Source: Planctomycetaceae bacterium (GTDB lineage Bacteria; Planctomycetota; UBA8742; UBA2392; JABWBM01). Taken from it: a stretch of 36,272 bases of DNA. This document shows positions 1 through 9,910 of this stretch, in pieces. Location: assembly GCA_013360495.1 (NCBI GenBank), contig JABWBM010000012.1:1-36272 (forward strand), written 5' to 3'. Within the stretch, counting starts at the first letter, position 1. Each line of letters opens with the position of its first letter. The position numbers and the translations under genes were made by a program. The notes below the pieces were generated by a model that saw only the letters and a list, made by a program, of their open reading frames with translations, searched no databases and had not been told where the DNA came from.

Positions 1-987
1 TGGTTGTGTGGGCGACGCGGGATTTGCGGCGAGCGGAAAGCGTTGGGCGTTGTCATTCTTTGTAATGATCGCATCCGCCACCGTGTCTTTATCTTCCTTG
101 ACGACGAATTGATCGTCTACCTTATTTTGCTGGGATGAGACGGCGTCCGTTACGGTCGTGGCTGCTGTATCGACGGGGTACACCTTTTGAACACCATTGG
201 GTTGAGGAAGTGGGTTGTTCGCCGGGACATTGAACAGGTATGGTGATCCGCCACCATACCCTCCTGGTACAGCCCCGTTCGATCGGCCCCATGCAAACGA
301 AACGGGAATGGACCGGAATTGGGCGCCATCATACTCGAAGGTTTCAGGGTTGTCCGTGTCGAGCGTGCCATCAACCAGACCATTGCCATCCGTCGTAACA
401 TTTGGGTCCGGAGCTTCGCCACCTTCAAAGCGAGGGATGCCGTCCACCGCCCGAAGGAACCACTGCGACATGATCGACGTCATGGCTCCGTGGTAAATAT
501 CGAACGTAGCCGAGAAGCCGGTAATAAAATACTCGCCATGGTCGGCGATACCATCCGGCGGGTTTTCTTTCCGGTCAAGCAGGCTATGAATAAAAACAAA
601 ACCGTCGGTATTGTTATGCACCCAAAAGGTGTTGTTCGCCGTGTTGGGAACCGGTGGGGTCACCGGATTGGCGAAGTCCGGGGCATCGCCCGGGAGATCG
701 TTGCTTTCGAGCGCCTGGTTTCCCCCACTAGGATCGTGAGAGCCATCCACGGATCTTCCAAAGTCGTAAATGTTTTCTGCATAGGAGTCATTGTCATAAT
801 CGAAGAAAAACGCATATTTATCCTCGGCAGAATCGAAAAGATAAATTGGCAACGGAAATATCGGGATCGGCGTCGAGCGCGGCGCGCTGTTGACCACCTT
901 TGCGGAATCACCGTTGAATTCGAGGCCGCTGCCACAGGCGCTCAAAACGACGCCGACGCCAATGAGTGTAAGAGCTGGTTTGATCAT
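1..987 (-). CDS. Putative secreted lipoprotein, C-terminus truncated by window edge
   Basis: Missing from the ORF track because no stop lies inside the window. Minus-strand ATG at 987 gives MIKPALTLIGVGVVLSACGSGLEFNGDSAKVVNS..., with a lipobox (LSAC). The frame stays open for about 329 codons to base 1. Family unknown. Confidence 0.75.
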   Translation of the reverse strand, partial: MIKPALTLIGVGVVLSACGSGLEFNGDSAKVVNSAPRSTPIPIFPLPIYLFDSAEDKYAFFFDYDNDSYAENIYDFGRSVDGSHDPSGGNQALESNDLPGDAPDFANPVTPPVPNTANNTFWVHNNTDGFVFIHSLLDRKENPPDGIADHGEYFITGFSATFDIYHGAMTSIMSQWFLRAVDGIPRFEGGEAPDPNVTTDGNGLVDGTLDTDNPETFEYDGAQFRSIPVSFAWGRSNGAVPGGYGGGSPYLFNVPANNPLPQPNGVQKVYPVDTAATTVTDAVSSQQNKVDDQFVVKEDKDTVADAIITKNDNAQRFPLAANPASPTQP

Positions 988-1331
988 ACATCTCGCCTTT
1001 TCATGCGCTTCTGGCTTCCTTGGCCGCGAGCCATAGTGATCTGCGGCTTAGGGCTGCAATGTCACCAACCGGGAGCAGAGAGCAACCGTCATGCCATAAG
1101 ATAAAACTATGCCTAATCGTGCCTAAAATGCCATTTCCTGCCGTTTTGCTTCATCACACTATCACATGCTGGAAACTTTGTTGCCAGCTTCGGAAAAGCG
1201 ATATCCGAGGAAGCGCAATGTAGAGAATCAAAATGGGATGCCATCCGCATGGGATACGTCGAGGAAAAAACAAAAGGGGGGCTCTCAAGAGGGGATACTG
1301 GGCTCCATGGTATGCGATAGGAACCGTGGCG

Positions 1332-1751
1332 TCAAGCCACCCGCGACGTTTCGATCAGCGGCTCAAGCGCGGCTCGAACGTAATCCGGGACGCGCACCGG
1401 ACGCATGCCCTGCTCTGCGGCAAGAAACGCATGGGTGGTATGGCCGTCGCAGAGAAGCTCGCCTGCGCGAAGAACCTGATAGCAGAGCTTGATGCGTGAT
1501 TTACCAAGTTCTTCGATACGCGTGCGAACAGTGAGCAGGTCGTCGTAACGCGCCGGTTTATGGTACGAAGCTTGGGCTTCGGTAACGGCGAGCACGATGC
1601 CTTTGTCTTCCATTTCCGTATACGGGAGCTTGAGCGAGCGAAGCATCTCGGAGCGGCCGACCTCGAAGTAGACGAGATAGTTCGAGTGATAGACCACCCG
1701 CATCTGATCGGTCTCTTCGTAGCGCACGCGAACGGTCGTTTCGTGAGGCAT
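1332..1751 (-). CDS. Acyl-CoA thioesterase, YbgC/4HBT (hotdog) family
   Basis: MPHETTVRVRYEETDQMRVVYHSNYLVYFEVGRSEMLRSL is the typical YbgC-like hotdog N-terminus. ORF opens at 1817, but the family start is the Met at 1751. Confidence 0.88.
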   Translation of the reverse strand: MPHETTVRVRYEETDQMRVVYHSNYLVYFEVGRSEMLRSLKLPYTEMEDKGIVLAVTEAQASYHKPARYDDLLTVRTRIEELGKSRIKLCYQVLRAGELLCDGHTTHAFLAAEQGMRPVRVPDYVRAALEPLIETSRVA

Positions 1752-1840
1752 GGCCGGGGATTGTAGCGAATGAATGGTATTTGCCACGGGAAAAGCCTTG
1801 CGTGTAGATGCCGTCATACCAAACTGCCCTCCTTGAGTAA

Positions 1841-2006
1841 CGTCACGCCACAGGCGTGACGGACCAACCAGAAGACAAATGTCATCCCCGCGAAGGCGGG
1901 GATCCAGAGTCCCAGAGTGGACTGTTGAAGGGCGTAAGACTGAAGACTGGATTCCCGCCTGCGCGGGAATGACATGAAAGACGTCACGGCACAGCCGTGA
2001 CGCTAC
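1841..2006. repeat. Composite nested hairpin repeat: family A palindromes (1841-1861, 1982-2006) flanking a family B inverted pair (1880-1907, 1947-1974)
   Basis: CGTCACGCC-ACA-GGCGTGACG; TGTCATCCCCGCGAAGGCGGGGATCCAG; CTGGATTCCCGCCTGCGCGGGAATGACA; CGTCACGGC-ACA-GCCGTGACGCTAC read directly. Confidence 0.9.
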
Positions 2007-2026
2007 CAGAGAACGGAAAATGTCCT

Positions 2027-2878
2027 ATGGCTATCGACACCATCGCCGTCATCGGTTCCGGCACCATGGGCCACGGCATCGCCCAGGTCGCGGCGCAAGC
2101 GGGCTACACCACGTTCATCTATGACATTGACGAAGGCCGCGTGCGAAAGGCCATCGATACTATCCGCGACAACCTGAGCAAAGGCGTGGAGAAGGGCAAA
2201 GTCGAGGCAGGCGTGCGCGATGCGACGCTCGCGAAGTTGAAGGGAACAGCGAATCTTAAGGAAGCGGTTGCCAGCGCCGATCTCGTGATTGAAGCGGTGC
2301 CTGAGCAACTCGACCTCAAGCGCAAGGTATTCAACGATCTCGATACTGTCTGCAAGCCGGGTTGCATCTACGCTTCCAACACGAGCTCACTCAGCGTTTC
2401 CGCTTTGGCAGACGGCGTCAAGCGCCCGGCGCAGTTCATCGGCATGCACTTCTTCAACCCCGTTCACATCATGGCGTTGCTCGAAATCGTCGTGGCGAAG
2501 CAGACCAGCGACGCGACGCTCGCGGCGGCCAAAGAAGCCGGCAAGCGCATGGGCAAGGAGTGTATCGTCGTCAAAGATTCGCCCGGCTTCGCCAGCAGCC
2601 GCCTCGGCATCGTGCTCGGTCTCGAAGCTATGCGTATGTTCGAGCAGGGTGTTGCGTCGGCGGAGGATATCGACAAAGCGATGGAGCTTGGCTACCGGCA
2701 TCCCATGGGGCCGCTCAAACTCACAGACTTGGTGGGCCTCGATGTTCGCCTTGGCATCGCGGAATACCTGCATCGCGAGCTGGCGAGCGAGGCGTTCAAC
2801 CCGCCGAAGATCCTGCGCGATATGGTCGCTCAGGGAAAGCTCGGCAAGAAGAGCGGCCAGGGGTTCTACAAATGGTAA
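2027..2878 (+). CDS. 3-hydroxybutyryl-CoA dehydrogenase (3-hydroxyacyl-CoA dehydrogenase family)
   Basis: MAIDTIAVIGSGTMGHGIAQVAAQAGY (Rossmann), HFFNPVHIMALLEIV and KDSPGFASSRLG motifs. GTG at 1997 lies in the upstream repeat, so ATG 2027 is preferred. Confidence 0.94.
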   Translation: MAIDTIAVIGSGTMGHGIAQVAAQAGYTTFIYDIDEGRVRKAIDTIRDNLSKGVEKGKVEAGVRDATLAKLKGTANLKEAVASADLVIEAVPEQLDLKRKVFNDLDTVCKPGCIYASNTSSLSVSALADGVKRPAQFIGMHFFNPVHIMALLEIVVAKQTSDATLAAAKEAGKRMGKECIVVKDSPGFASSRLGIVLGLEAMRMFEQGVASAEDIDKAMELGYRHPMGPLKLTDLVGLDVRLGIAEYLHRELASEAFNPPKILRDMVAQGKLGKKSGQGFYKW

Positions 2879-2932
2879 AGTCTCGACCATGGGCGTTCAT
2901 ATCTTGACTCCGCACTCCGTACTCTTCGAACT

Positions 2933-3385
2933 ATGCCCGAACCCTGGTACAGCGATGGTCTCAAGTTCAAGTGCGAGGGCGTCTCGTGCGGCGACTGCTG
3001 CTCTGGGCGCTGGGGAACCGGATACGTCTGGGTGAATCGCGCCGAGATGGAGCGTATTGCCAATCACTTGGGTATCGGCTTTGACGAATTCACGCGAAAT
3101 TACGTTCGTGGCGTTGGCAACCGCTTCAGCCTGATCGAAAAGCGCAACCTCGACTGTGTCTTCTACGTCGAGGGCAAGGGGTGTTCGGTCTACGAGGCCC
3201 GGCCCAACCAGTGCCGTACCTATCCTTTTTGGCCGTCCAATATTGAGAGCAAGGCCGCTTGGGAAGAGGAAGCCGATGCCTGTCCGGGTATCAATTGCAA
3301 GGGCTGCGACCACTATTCGCGCGAGCGCGTCGACCAGCTCAAGCAGGCGTCTCGAAGCGCCGCGCCACTGACCGACCCGGTGTAG
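2933..3385 (+). CDS. YkgJ-like cysteine cluster protein (CxxCxxCC type)
   Basis: FKCEGVSCGDCCSG ... CVFYVEGKGCSVYEARPNQCRTYPFWP is the characteristic Cys pattern of this family. Confidence 0.88.
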   Translation: MPEPWYSDGLKFKCEGVSCGDCCSGRWGTGYVWVNRAEMERIANHLGIGFDEFTRNYVRGVGNRFSLIEKRNLDCVFYVEGKGCSVYEARPNQCRTYPFWPSNIESKAAWEEEADACPGINCKGCDHYSRERVDQLKQASRSAAPLTDPV

Positions 3386-3454
3386 TTTCACCTTTCGACA
3401 CGTCACGTCAGCGGTCAACACGCGCTGTTCTTCTTATGGTAGTATGCGATTGTC

Positions 3455-4423
3455 ATGGCTTACTATGATCGCGATTACTACCGGGAGCAACCGCCCCGTT
3501 CGATGAACTGGCCGAAGCTTGGGGCGGTTGGCAAAGTGCTCCTTGCCTTGGTGGCCGGGGCATTCGTCGCTCTCTTTGTGGTCACACAGGAGTCGAATCT
3601 TGGGCCGTTGGCGGCGTCGGGCCAAGTTCCCTGGCTGAGTGAACTGGCCCTAACGCCCCATGCGCTGTTGCCGCTTGAAGACGGCTGGCCAGCGCCGTGG
3701 CAATTGCTAACGGCGGTTTTGATCCCCTTAGGTATCCTCGATGTTGCGTTGGTATGTATCTGCTTCGTCTGGCTCTTTGGCGCGACGATCGAGGCACCAT
3801 TGGGTTCGCGACGCTACGCTACCTTGTTAATCGCGGCAGCCTTGATCGGCAATGCAGCCTCTGCCTGTCTCGACCCGCTGTTGGTGAGATCGGGAGTGAT
3901 CAGCGTTGGCTTTGCGCCTTTGACCACGGCGATCATCCTCGCGAACGCGCGCATCAACGGCGAACGGCGGTCGTTTTTGGGGTTGAAGATATCCACCATC
4001 ATGTATGTCTTTGTTGCTATCGGAGCCCTTCTTGCGATCAATGGCTACATGCGCGAGTCGCCATTTCCCGGTCCGCGGGTGGTGTCATCGATTCCGGCCA
4101 TGGTAGGCGCGGGCGTATGGAGCGTGCTCTATACGCGCAGAGTTCGCGATACGCTTGTGAAGCCCGACGAAACAAATCAGGAATTTCTCGAATACGCACG
4201 CCAATTCAAGGTTGAAAAGGAGCGGACAGAATCCAGCCCGAACAAGGGCGAAGGACAAACCACTCGCCATCTGAAGAAGCTCGAATCGCGCAAGACGCAG
4301 GAAGAACAGAACGTCGACAAGCTTCTCGATCGCATCGCCAAAGAAGGCATATCGTCGCTCACGCGCAGCGAACGCGCGTTTCTCGAACGCGTCAGCCGCG
4401 AGAAACGGGAGGGCGGAAAGTGA
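3455..4423 (+). CDS. Rhomboid-like multi-pass membrane protein with charged C-terminal domain; catalytic motifs not evident
   Basis: Several TM segments in rhomboid-like order. C-terminus VDKLLDRIAKEGISSLTRSERAFLERVSRE resembles the C-terminal domain seen on bacterial rhomboid homologues. Confidence 0.65.
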   Translation: MAYYDRDYYREQPPRSMNWPKLGAVGKVLLALVAGAFVALFVVTQESNLGPLAASGQVPWLSELALTPHALLPLEDGWPAPWQLLTAVLIPLGILDVALVCICFVWLFGATIEAPLGSRRYATLLIAAALIGNAASACLDPLLVRSGVISVGFAPLTTAIILANARINGERRSFLGLKISTIMYVFVAIGALLAINGYMRESPFPGPRVVSSIPAMVGAGVWSVLYTRRVRDTLVKPDETNQEFLEYARQFKVEKERTESSPNKGEGQTTRHLKKLESRKTQEEQNVDKLLDRIAKEGISSLTRSERAFLERVSREKREGGK

Positions 4424-5799
4424 TCTCTCCGCGTTCCATGGCGATGTTTATGGCGCTGCCGCTGATCGCGCTGGTGTGCGTTTCGTTGATGTGGTGGAAC
4501 GAACGCACTCGCTCATTGCAAGGGACGAGAGAGCGCGAACGGGCGCTCTTTTCGGAGGTGATGGCGCTGCTCGAAGCGCACTATGACGGGCCAGTCGACA
4601 GGGAACAATTGCTGGCGGGCGGCCTGAGTGGAATCGCGGAAGCGGCCAAAGATCGCTACACAATCGTGTGGACGCCCGAGGAGGCAAAACAGGAAACCGA
4701 GCGCTCCGAAGGAAAGATCGTTGGCATCGGCGTTGTCATCGAGTGGCGTGAAGGCGCTTATCCCTTCGTTCGCTTTGTGGAACCCGGCGGCCCGGCGCAT
4801 AAAGCGGGCATTCGTTCGGGCGATCAGATCGCCGCCGTCGATGGAACGTCCACGAAGGAACTGGAAAACAAGACGCTCGTGGCGCTCGTGCGGGGGAAAC
4901 TTGGCACGGTGGTGAAACTGACCATCGATCGAGCAGGGCAGAGCCTTGAGTTTCCTGTTACAAGAGCAGAGGTCGAGCTTCGTTCTGTGCAAGGAACGCG
5001 CATGCTCGACGGTACGACCGTCGGCTATATGCGTATCGAGAATTTCAGCCTCGCAACACATGACCAGTTCGAACGCGCTTTCGCTGAACTCAGGCAAACC
5101 GGGATGACAGCGTTGATTCTCGATCTGCGCGACAATCGCGGGGGCGTCCTTGACGACGCGGTGAAAATCGCAGATGGATTTATTGAAAAAGATGGCTTAC
5201 CGATCGTTTCGACGCGTTCCACGGACGAAAAACTCGAGCGTTGCAAAGAACTTGGCATCGCAATCGACAAAAGCAGCGCGGGCGAGGTCTATCACTCCAA
5301 AGATGGCGGCTCTGTTGGCGATATCCCGCTCGTATTGCTCGTGAACGAAGCGAGCGCGAGTGCGTCGGAAGTGCTCGCGGGAGCGCTACAGGATTATGGC
5401 CGCGCCTTTCTCATCGGCACGAAGACCTATGGTAAGGGGAGGGTGCAAAAGGTTTTCCCGCTGCCGTCGAGCAAAGACGATCAGCCCTATCACCTGAAAA
5501 TTACGGTCGCCCGCTACTACACGCCCCTTGGCCGCGGCCTGAACCGGAGCAGCCCCCGCGACGAGCCTTCAGGTATCGAGCCGGACATCGATTATCCGGT
5601 GAGTGCCGCGCAAAAGCTCGCCATTCTCCGGCGTTTCGAGATCGAGAAGTACGAGACTCCCGCGAACGCCGATGCACTCTCTTTGGAAGAGGATCGAAAG
5701 GCGTGGGCAACCCCTGACCCACATATCGAAGCGGCGTTGCGCTACTTGCGCGGCGAGAAAATCTTTGTGCCAGCGCTTCCCGCCACGTCCGGAGATTGA
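4420..5799 (+). CDS. S41 family C-terminal processing peptidase with PDZ domain
   Basis: PDZ segment (FVEPGGPAHKAGIRSGDQIAAVDG), catalytic NEASASASEVLAGALQD and GTKTYGKGRVQ. GTG start overlaps the upstream stop (GTGA). Confidence 0.93.
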   Translation: MISPRSMAMFMALPLIALVCVSLMWWNERTRSLQGTRERERALFSEVMALLEAHYDGPVDREQLLAGGLSGIAEAAKDRYTIVWTPEEAKQETERSEGKIVGIGVVIEWREGAYPFVRFVEPGGPAHKAGIRSGDQIAAVDGTSTKELENKTLVALVRGKLGTVVKLTIDRAGQSLEFPVTRAEVELRSVQGTRMLDGTTVGYMRIENFSLATHDQFERAFAELRQTGMTALILDLRDNRGGVLDDAVKIADGFIEKDGLPIVSTRSTDEKLERCKELGIAIDKSSAGEVYHSKDGGSVGDIPLVLLVNEASASASEVLAGALQDYGRAFLIGTKTYGKGRVQKVFPLPSSKDDQPYHLKITVARYYTPLGRGLNRSSPRDEPSGIEPDIDYPVSAAQKLAILRRFEIEKYETPANADALSLEEDRKAWATPDPHIEAALRYLRGEKIFVPALPATSGD

Positions 5800-5868
5800 A
5801 GCTCCCCGCTGCGGCGTTCTTTGACGCGCGCCGGCGAGAATCGCTTTCCCATCACCGTCCGGAAAACG

Positions 5869-7032
5869 TCAACGCCATAACTTTGCGTGAGATTCGAGCA
5901 ACGCGAGTTGCTCCGCAAAGGCGTGGATTTTCGTTCCGGGAGGCGATTTGAAAAAACAGGCAAGATAATCCAGCATGCCGGATTCCCCCGCGCGCCGCGC
6001 ACGATCAACGAGCCGCGCAAGGTCAAGCACCAGCGGAGCCGCGAGCGCCGAATCGCATCCCTGCCAGACAAACTGCATGCTCATCTTCACGCCAAGGAAG
6101 CCCTCGAAGTGGATTAAGTCCATGGCGGTCTTCCAGTCGCCCATATCCGGTGCGTAACCGATATCCGTGCCCAGATGTGTACCGGTCCCGAGAATCGAAC
6201 GTAACGCCTCATCCTTTGATGCGAGCTTGGTCTTACGCGCTTCCGGTTCGCTCAATGTCTTGCCGTCGGCATTGCCGAGATAGTTGTTGGCGAGCCAACT
6301 CGTCACGTTAAGGTTGCGGCCGCGGAACATCGGCGCCAAGGTCGTCTTGACCAATGTTTCGCCGGTTTTGCCGTCCTTGCCCGCGTGCGGGAGCTTCTGC
6401 TTCGCCGCAAACATGGCGAGCGCGGAAACGTCATTGGCCTGACTGGGCGTGAAGTTGACAAAGGAGGCGTTCGCTGAAAACGCGCTCCAAGCATAGAGCA
6501 TCGACTGCGTCGCGATACCCGTGCGGTTGGCGCGCAACGCAACGGCAAACGAAACATCTTCCTTATGCACGTCGCTCAAAGGGATGGATGGCTCGGTGCT
6601 GGCGAGATTGATCACGACAACATGCTCCGCGCCGCTACGCTCCTTGAATGCCGCGAGCGTCGAACCGAATGTGTCCGCGAAACGCGCGTAGCCGCCCGGA
6701 GGCGCGCCGTTCCCATCGAATGGCACCGCACGATCTATTTTCGCCCCCGTCGCGCGCAAGTCATCGCGAAGCTTCTCCACCAGCGATGGCGGCAGCACGC
6801 CACGATCTTCGGCCAGCGCTCTCGCCTTGTCTTCGAGCGGCGTGGCGACGATATCGCAGCCGCCGATGGCAATGTCGTCGAGGTTGGCAAGTTCCGTCTC
6901 CGTAAACATCTCTGTGGCCGTGACAAGACCGGTGGCCGGGGCAAGACCGTGTTGAAGAGCATGCAACCCGGCGATGGTGCAGGTAGCGACGTTGCCGCGC
7001 GCGCCGATCAGATAGATGCCGAGCCGGGCCAT
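5869..7032 (-). CDS. Myo-inositol-1-phosphate synthase
   Basis: MARLGIYLIGARGNVATCTIAGL..., FVNFTPSQANDVSALAMFA, GKTGETLVKTTLAPMFRGRNLNVTSWLANNYLGN and FEGFLGVKMSMQFVWQGCDSALAAPLVLDL. Confidence 0.93.
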   Translation of the reverse strand: MARLGIYLIGARGNVATCTIAGLHALQHGLAPATGLVTATEMFTETELANLDDIAIGGCDIVATPLEDKARALAEDRGVLPPSLVEKLRDDLRATGAKIDRAVPFDGNGAPPGGYARFADTFGSTLAAFKERSGAEHVVVINLASTEPSIPLSDVHKEDVSFAVALRANRTGIATQSMLYAWSAFSANASFVNFTPSQANDVSALAMFAAKQKLPHAGKDGKTGETLVKTTLAPMFRGRNLNVTSWLANNYLGNADGKTLSEPEARKTKLASKDEALRSILGTGTHLGTDIGYAPDMGDWKTAMDLIHFEGFLGVKMSMQFVWQGCDSALAAPLVLDLARLVDRARRAGESGMLDYLACFFKSPPGTKIHAFAEQLALLESHAKLWR

Positions 7033-7034
7033 GC

Positions 7035-8132
7035 TTATTCCTCGTCGAACACTTTCGCGTAGCGATCCATCGCGGCCGCTACAATGGGCGGGACGCGCGT
7101 GGCGCCTTCTTTCGAGGGTACGTTGTCAGCCTGCCAAACGCCGGGCGCGATGGAAATACGCCCCCCACCGAGGGTATCCAATGTTCCAACCGGCCGAACA
7201 CCGCCTTCACCCCGGCCCGCCATCACGTTGTCCGTCGAAGTGTCCGGCGATACCAGTGTACGCGAAAGTAAAGCCTCCGCCACGGCGTTAGCTTCGGCCA
7301 AGTCGGCGGCGGTTTTCAATATTGTCGATGATTGTTCACGCAGTTCGTTCGGAGTTGGTTGAGCCTTCACCTCTGCGTCGCCGACATCGAGACCAGTTGC
7401 CCGCGCTGCGTTCACTGCGGCAACTTGACGTTCGGCCACAGTGTTTGTCCCATTCTCTGCCCCTGATGCGGCTTCAAGCCCGGCCTGACCCGCGGCGCGA
7501 AGCTCGTCGATGGCCGTGCCGCGTTGATCCCAAAGGGCCGCGTAGGCTTTCGCGGCCTCGCGACGCTGGTCTTCACTCGCTGAAAAGACAGAGCGGCGAA
7601 ACTCGTCGAGCACACCGCGCAATGCGGGCGGCGTCCCGGCGGCATGTGATGCCTGATCGTTTCCGTTCATGGAAAGGGTGGGAGATTGATCGTTGTGCGA
7701 GGTAGTGGCAAGCGCAGCGAGAATTCCCGTCAAGAGCACCAAGCCGAACACATCGCGCAAGCGAAGCAGCGGAGCGAACCGTTCTGATCTGACGGTATGA
7801 AGGGTCTTCAACGCATCGACGTGGGCCGTAGGGGTATCGGTAAGGAGCAGTTCAACCGCGCCAGATTCCTCGCCATAACGCTCGGCGAATAACGCAGCAT
7901 CGCGCACGTCCGGGCGTTGGAGCCTGCGCACTACGAGCGATAACACGATCACGCAAATCCCGATCGAAGCGAACGCCTGCAACGGCGACGCATGAAGCAC
8001 CGCCAACACCATGACGACGACGGCGAGAGCGACCGCAAGGGAAATCACGCCCGTACGAATCGCCCAACGCAGGCGCAATGTGCGGTGCAGCCGCAGCAAT
8101 TCGCGCATCGCCTCATTACTCTCGTGTGCCAT
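7035..8132 (-). CDS. Hypothetical membrane protein, two predicted N-terminal TM segments
   Basis: Long ORF between coding neighbours with hydrophobic segments VISLAVALAVVVMVLAVL and FASIGICVIVLSLVV. Start may be 8132 or 8171. Confidence 0.75.
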   Translation of the reverse strand: MAHESNEAMRELLRLHRTLRLRWAIRTGVISLAVALAVVVMVLAVLHASPLQAFASIGICVIVLSLVVRRLQRPDVRDAALFAERYGEESGAVELLLTDTPTAHVDALKTLHTVRSERFAPLLRLRDVFGLVLLTGILAALATTSHNDQSPTLSMNGNDQASHAAGTPPALRGVLDEFRRSVFSASEDQRREAAKAYAALWDQRGTAIDELRAAGQAGLEAASGAENGTNTVAERQVAAVNAARATGLDVGDAEVKAQPTPNELREQSSTILKTAADLAEANAVAEALLSRTLVSPDTSTDNVMAGRGEGGVRPVGTLDTLGGGRISIAPGVWQADNVPSKEGATRVPPIVAAAMDRYAKVFDEE

Positions 8133-8167
8133 AGAACATTCAACGTGTTCGGAAGCCGCCGGTTCGA

Positions 8168-8896
8168 TCATCCCTTGTGCGCCCGGAATACGAGCGTCAC
8201 GACGGTCTGTGGCGGCGGGAGCAATCCGGCTTCGGGGTTTGGGATGTACACATCGGGAATCGCGCCGTGTTCACGGGGGTTGTCGATCACGCACGAAGGG
8301 TCGCGCCACAGCCCGACGATCGAGTCGCGCGTATCGGCGGCGTATATCTCGCGGCCAAGGTCGTCGCGGAATTCACTCAGAGAACCGGTGAACGTCCAGG
8401 GACCGCGGGCAACCTTTGCGTCGTCGATGGTGTCGTAAAGCCAGTCCTCGACGGGGCAGCTCTCGGCCTTGCCGTCTTTGTCCTTCCATTGCACGGCGAT
8501 ATCGACGGCGGGACCGTCGGGCGTTTGATCATCGCCGCGAAAACGAAGTTTCTTCTGGCCGCAGCGTAAGCCGAGCAGTTCCAACCCTTGATGCAGATCG
8601 CGCGCCCGAGCGCCGGCAACGAAGAGCGCTTCATGCACCGGACCGCCCGCTCCGACGACCAAAAACTCCAACAGGCGCGTCTGGCCGCCGAGGACCTGAG
8701 CCTCGACCTCTATGCGCTCATCGCCTTCGAGAAAAACCGTTACGCCGTTATCAAACCGTACCACGTCCTTGCGCTGTTCGACGGTTATAGGTTTCGCTTC
8801 AGGTTGAGGCTGCGCGGGTTCGGCGGTAACGAAGTGCGTGAGCAGCGCGGCTGCCGGCAGGCCAATGCAAAAGGCGATGACCAATCCTTTGTTCAT
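8168..8896 (-). CDS. Secreted YdjY-like domain protein
   Basis: Signal peptide MNKGLVIAFCIGLPAAALLTHFVTA. LLEFLVVGAGGPVHEALFVAGARARDLHQGLELLG ... VDIAVQWKDKDGK fits the YdjY-like pattern. Confidence 0.72.
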   Translation of the reverse strand: MNKGLVIAFCIGLPAAALLTHFVTAEPAQPQPEAKPITVEQRKDVVRFDNGVTVFLEGDERIEVEAQVLGGQTRLLEFLVVGAGGPVHEALFVAGARARDLHQGLELLGLRCGQKKLRFRGDDQTPDGPAVDIAVQWKDKDGKAESCPVEDWLYDTIDDAKVARGPWTFTGSLSEFRDDLGREIYAADTRDSIVGLWRDPSCVIDNPREHGAIPDVYIPNPEAGLLPPPQTVVTLVFRAHKG

Positions 8897-8957
8897 ACCA
8901 CTTTCTGTGCGGACTCTTCATTTATAGTACGTTGGGGCACTTCAATCTGACTGGAAA

Positions 8958-9755
8958 TCATTGCTTCATCAGGTCAGGCGCCACCTCGGTCCGCCATGCT
9001 CGCCATACACCAAGCTGGCGCTCCCGAACGTCAGGCGCGGCTGCCGCATCGAACTCCGGCATGCGCGCCGCAGCGTTTGATCCCGGGGTCAACATCGCCC
9101 AGGCACGGCCCAGAAAATGCATGCCGTCAGAACGCATGTCCATATCTTCGGCGCCAAGCATGGCGACGATGCGCTCAAGTATCCCGATCGTGATGCGTTC
9201 ACGCGCGGCAAGCGTATGATTCGCCGCGAGCCAGCGTATGTCGCGCGACGCATTGTCCACCAATCCGGCGATCAGGTCGTTGTCGGCGGGATCATCGAGA
9301 GAGATCAGTGTCTTGAGCGCGTGAATACCGAAATCGTCGTCAGTTATTCCGCCGATGGTGACGAAGTCGCGCAGCTTATCCCGGTAGGCCGCGTATTCGG
9401 CTGGATTGCGTTCTCGGGAAAGCGGTGAGAGCGAGACCAGTTCGATGACCGCGAGTTTCCCCCGTAGCGTGGACGGGAAAGGCGAGGTAGCGAGGCGCAG
9501 GGCAACATGTTCTCCACCGTTGCGCAGGCGCGATTTGGCGGCGGCAAATCGCTCGACATTGTCGCTATCAAGCTCCGCCAGCAAGGTCGCAAGCTCGTCA
9601 TTCGCGACCGGCGTACTCGGGCGGACAAGCAGTCCGGGGCGAGCGGCCTCGAAATCTTTGACGATGCGATATTCGTCGTCAGGCATGCGCTCTGGCGCGC
9701 TCGTACACGCGGCGAAGAAGAGCACGACAATCGTGGTGGCGGGAAGACGTGCCAT
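8958..9755 (-). CDS. Putative lipoprotein with helical/HEAT-like region
   Basis: Met at 9755 gives MARLPATTIVVLFFAACTSAPERM, a lipoprotein signal (FAAC). The ORF extension to 10205 overlaps the acyl-CoA dehydrogenase and looks spurious. Confidence 0.7.
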   Translation of the reverse strand: MARLPATTIVVLFFAACTSAPERMPDDEYRIVKDFEAARPGLLVRPSTPVANDELATLLAELDSDNVERFAAAKSRLRNGGEHVALRLATSPFPSTLRGKLAVIELVSLSPLSRERNPAEYAAYRDKLRDFVTIGGITDDDFGIHALKTLISLDDPADNDLIAGLVDNASRDIRWLAANHTLAARERITIGILERIVAMLGAEDMDMRSDGMHFLGRAWAMLTPGSNAAARMPEFDAAAAPDVRERQLGVWRAWRTEVAPDLMKQ

Positions 9756-9910
9756 TGTGCGAATGATAGTTTGTGACAGAAAAACGTCGAGCGTCCACAC
9801 GACGCAGCGCGGATCAAGTGAGCACGGGAACGGCAAAAGCGCGCTGCCACGACCGGCATGATCGCACACCCGATTACCACCAGGAGAAAGCGCGGCTAGG
9901 ACCGCTCGCC

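Noticed and set aside
319-1104. 261-aa plus-strand ORF
   Set aside because: Antisense to the lipoprotein frame on the minus strand, which has a signal peptide and plausible composition.
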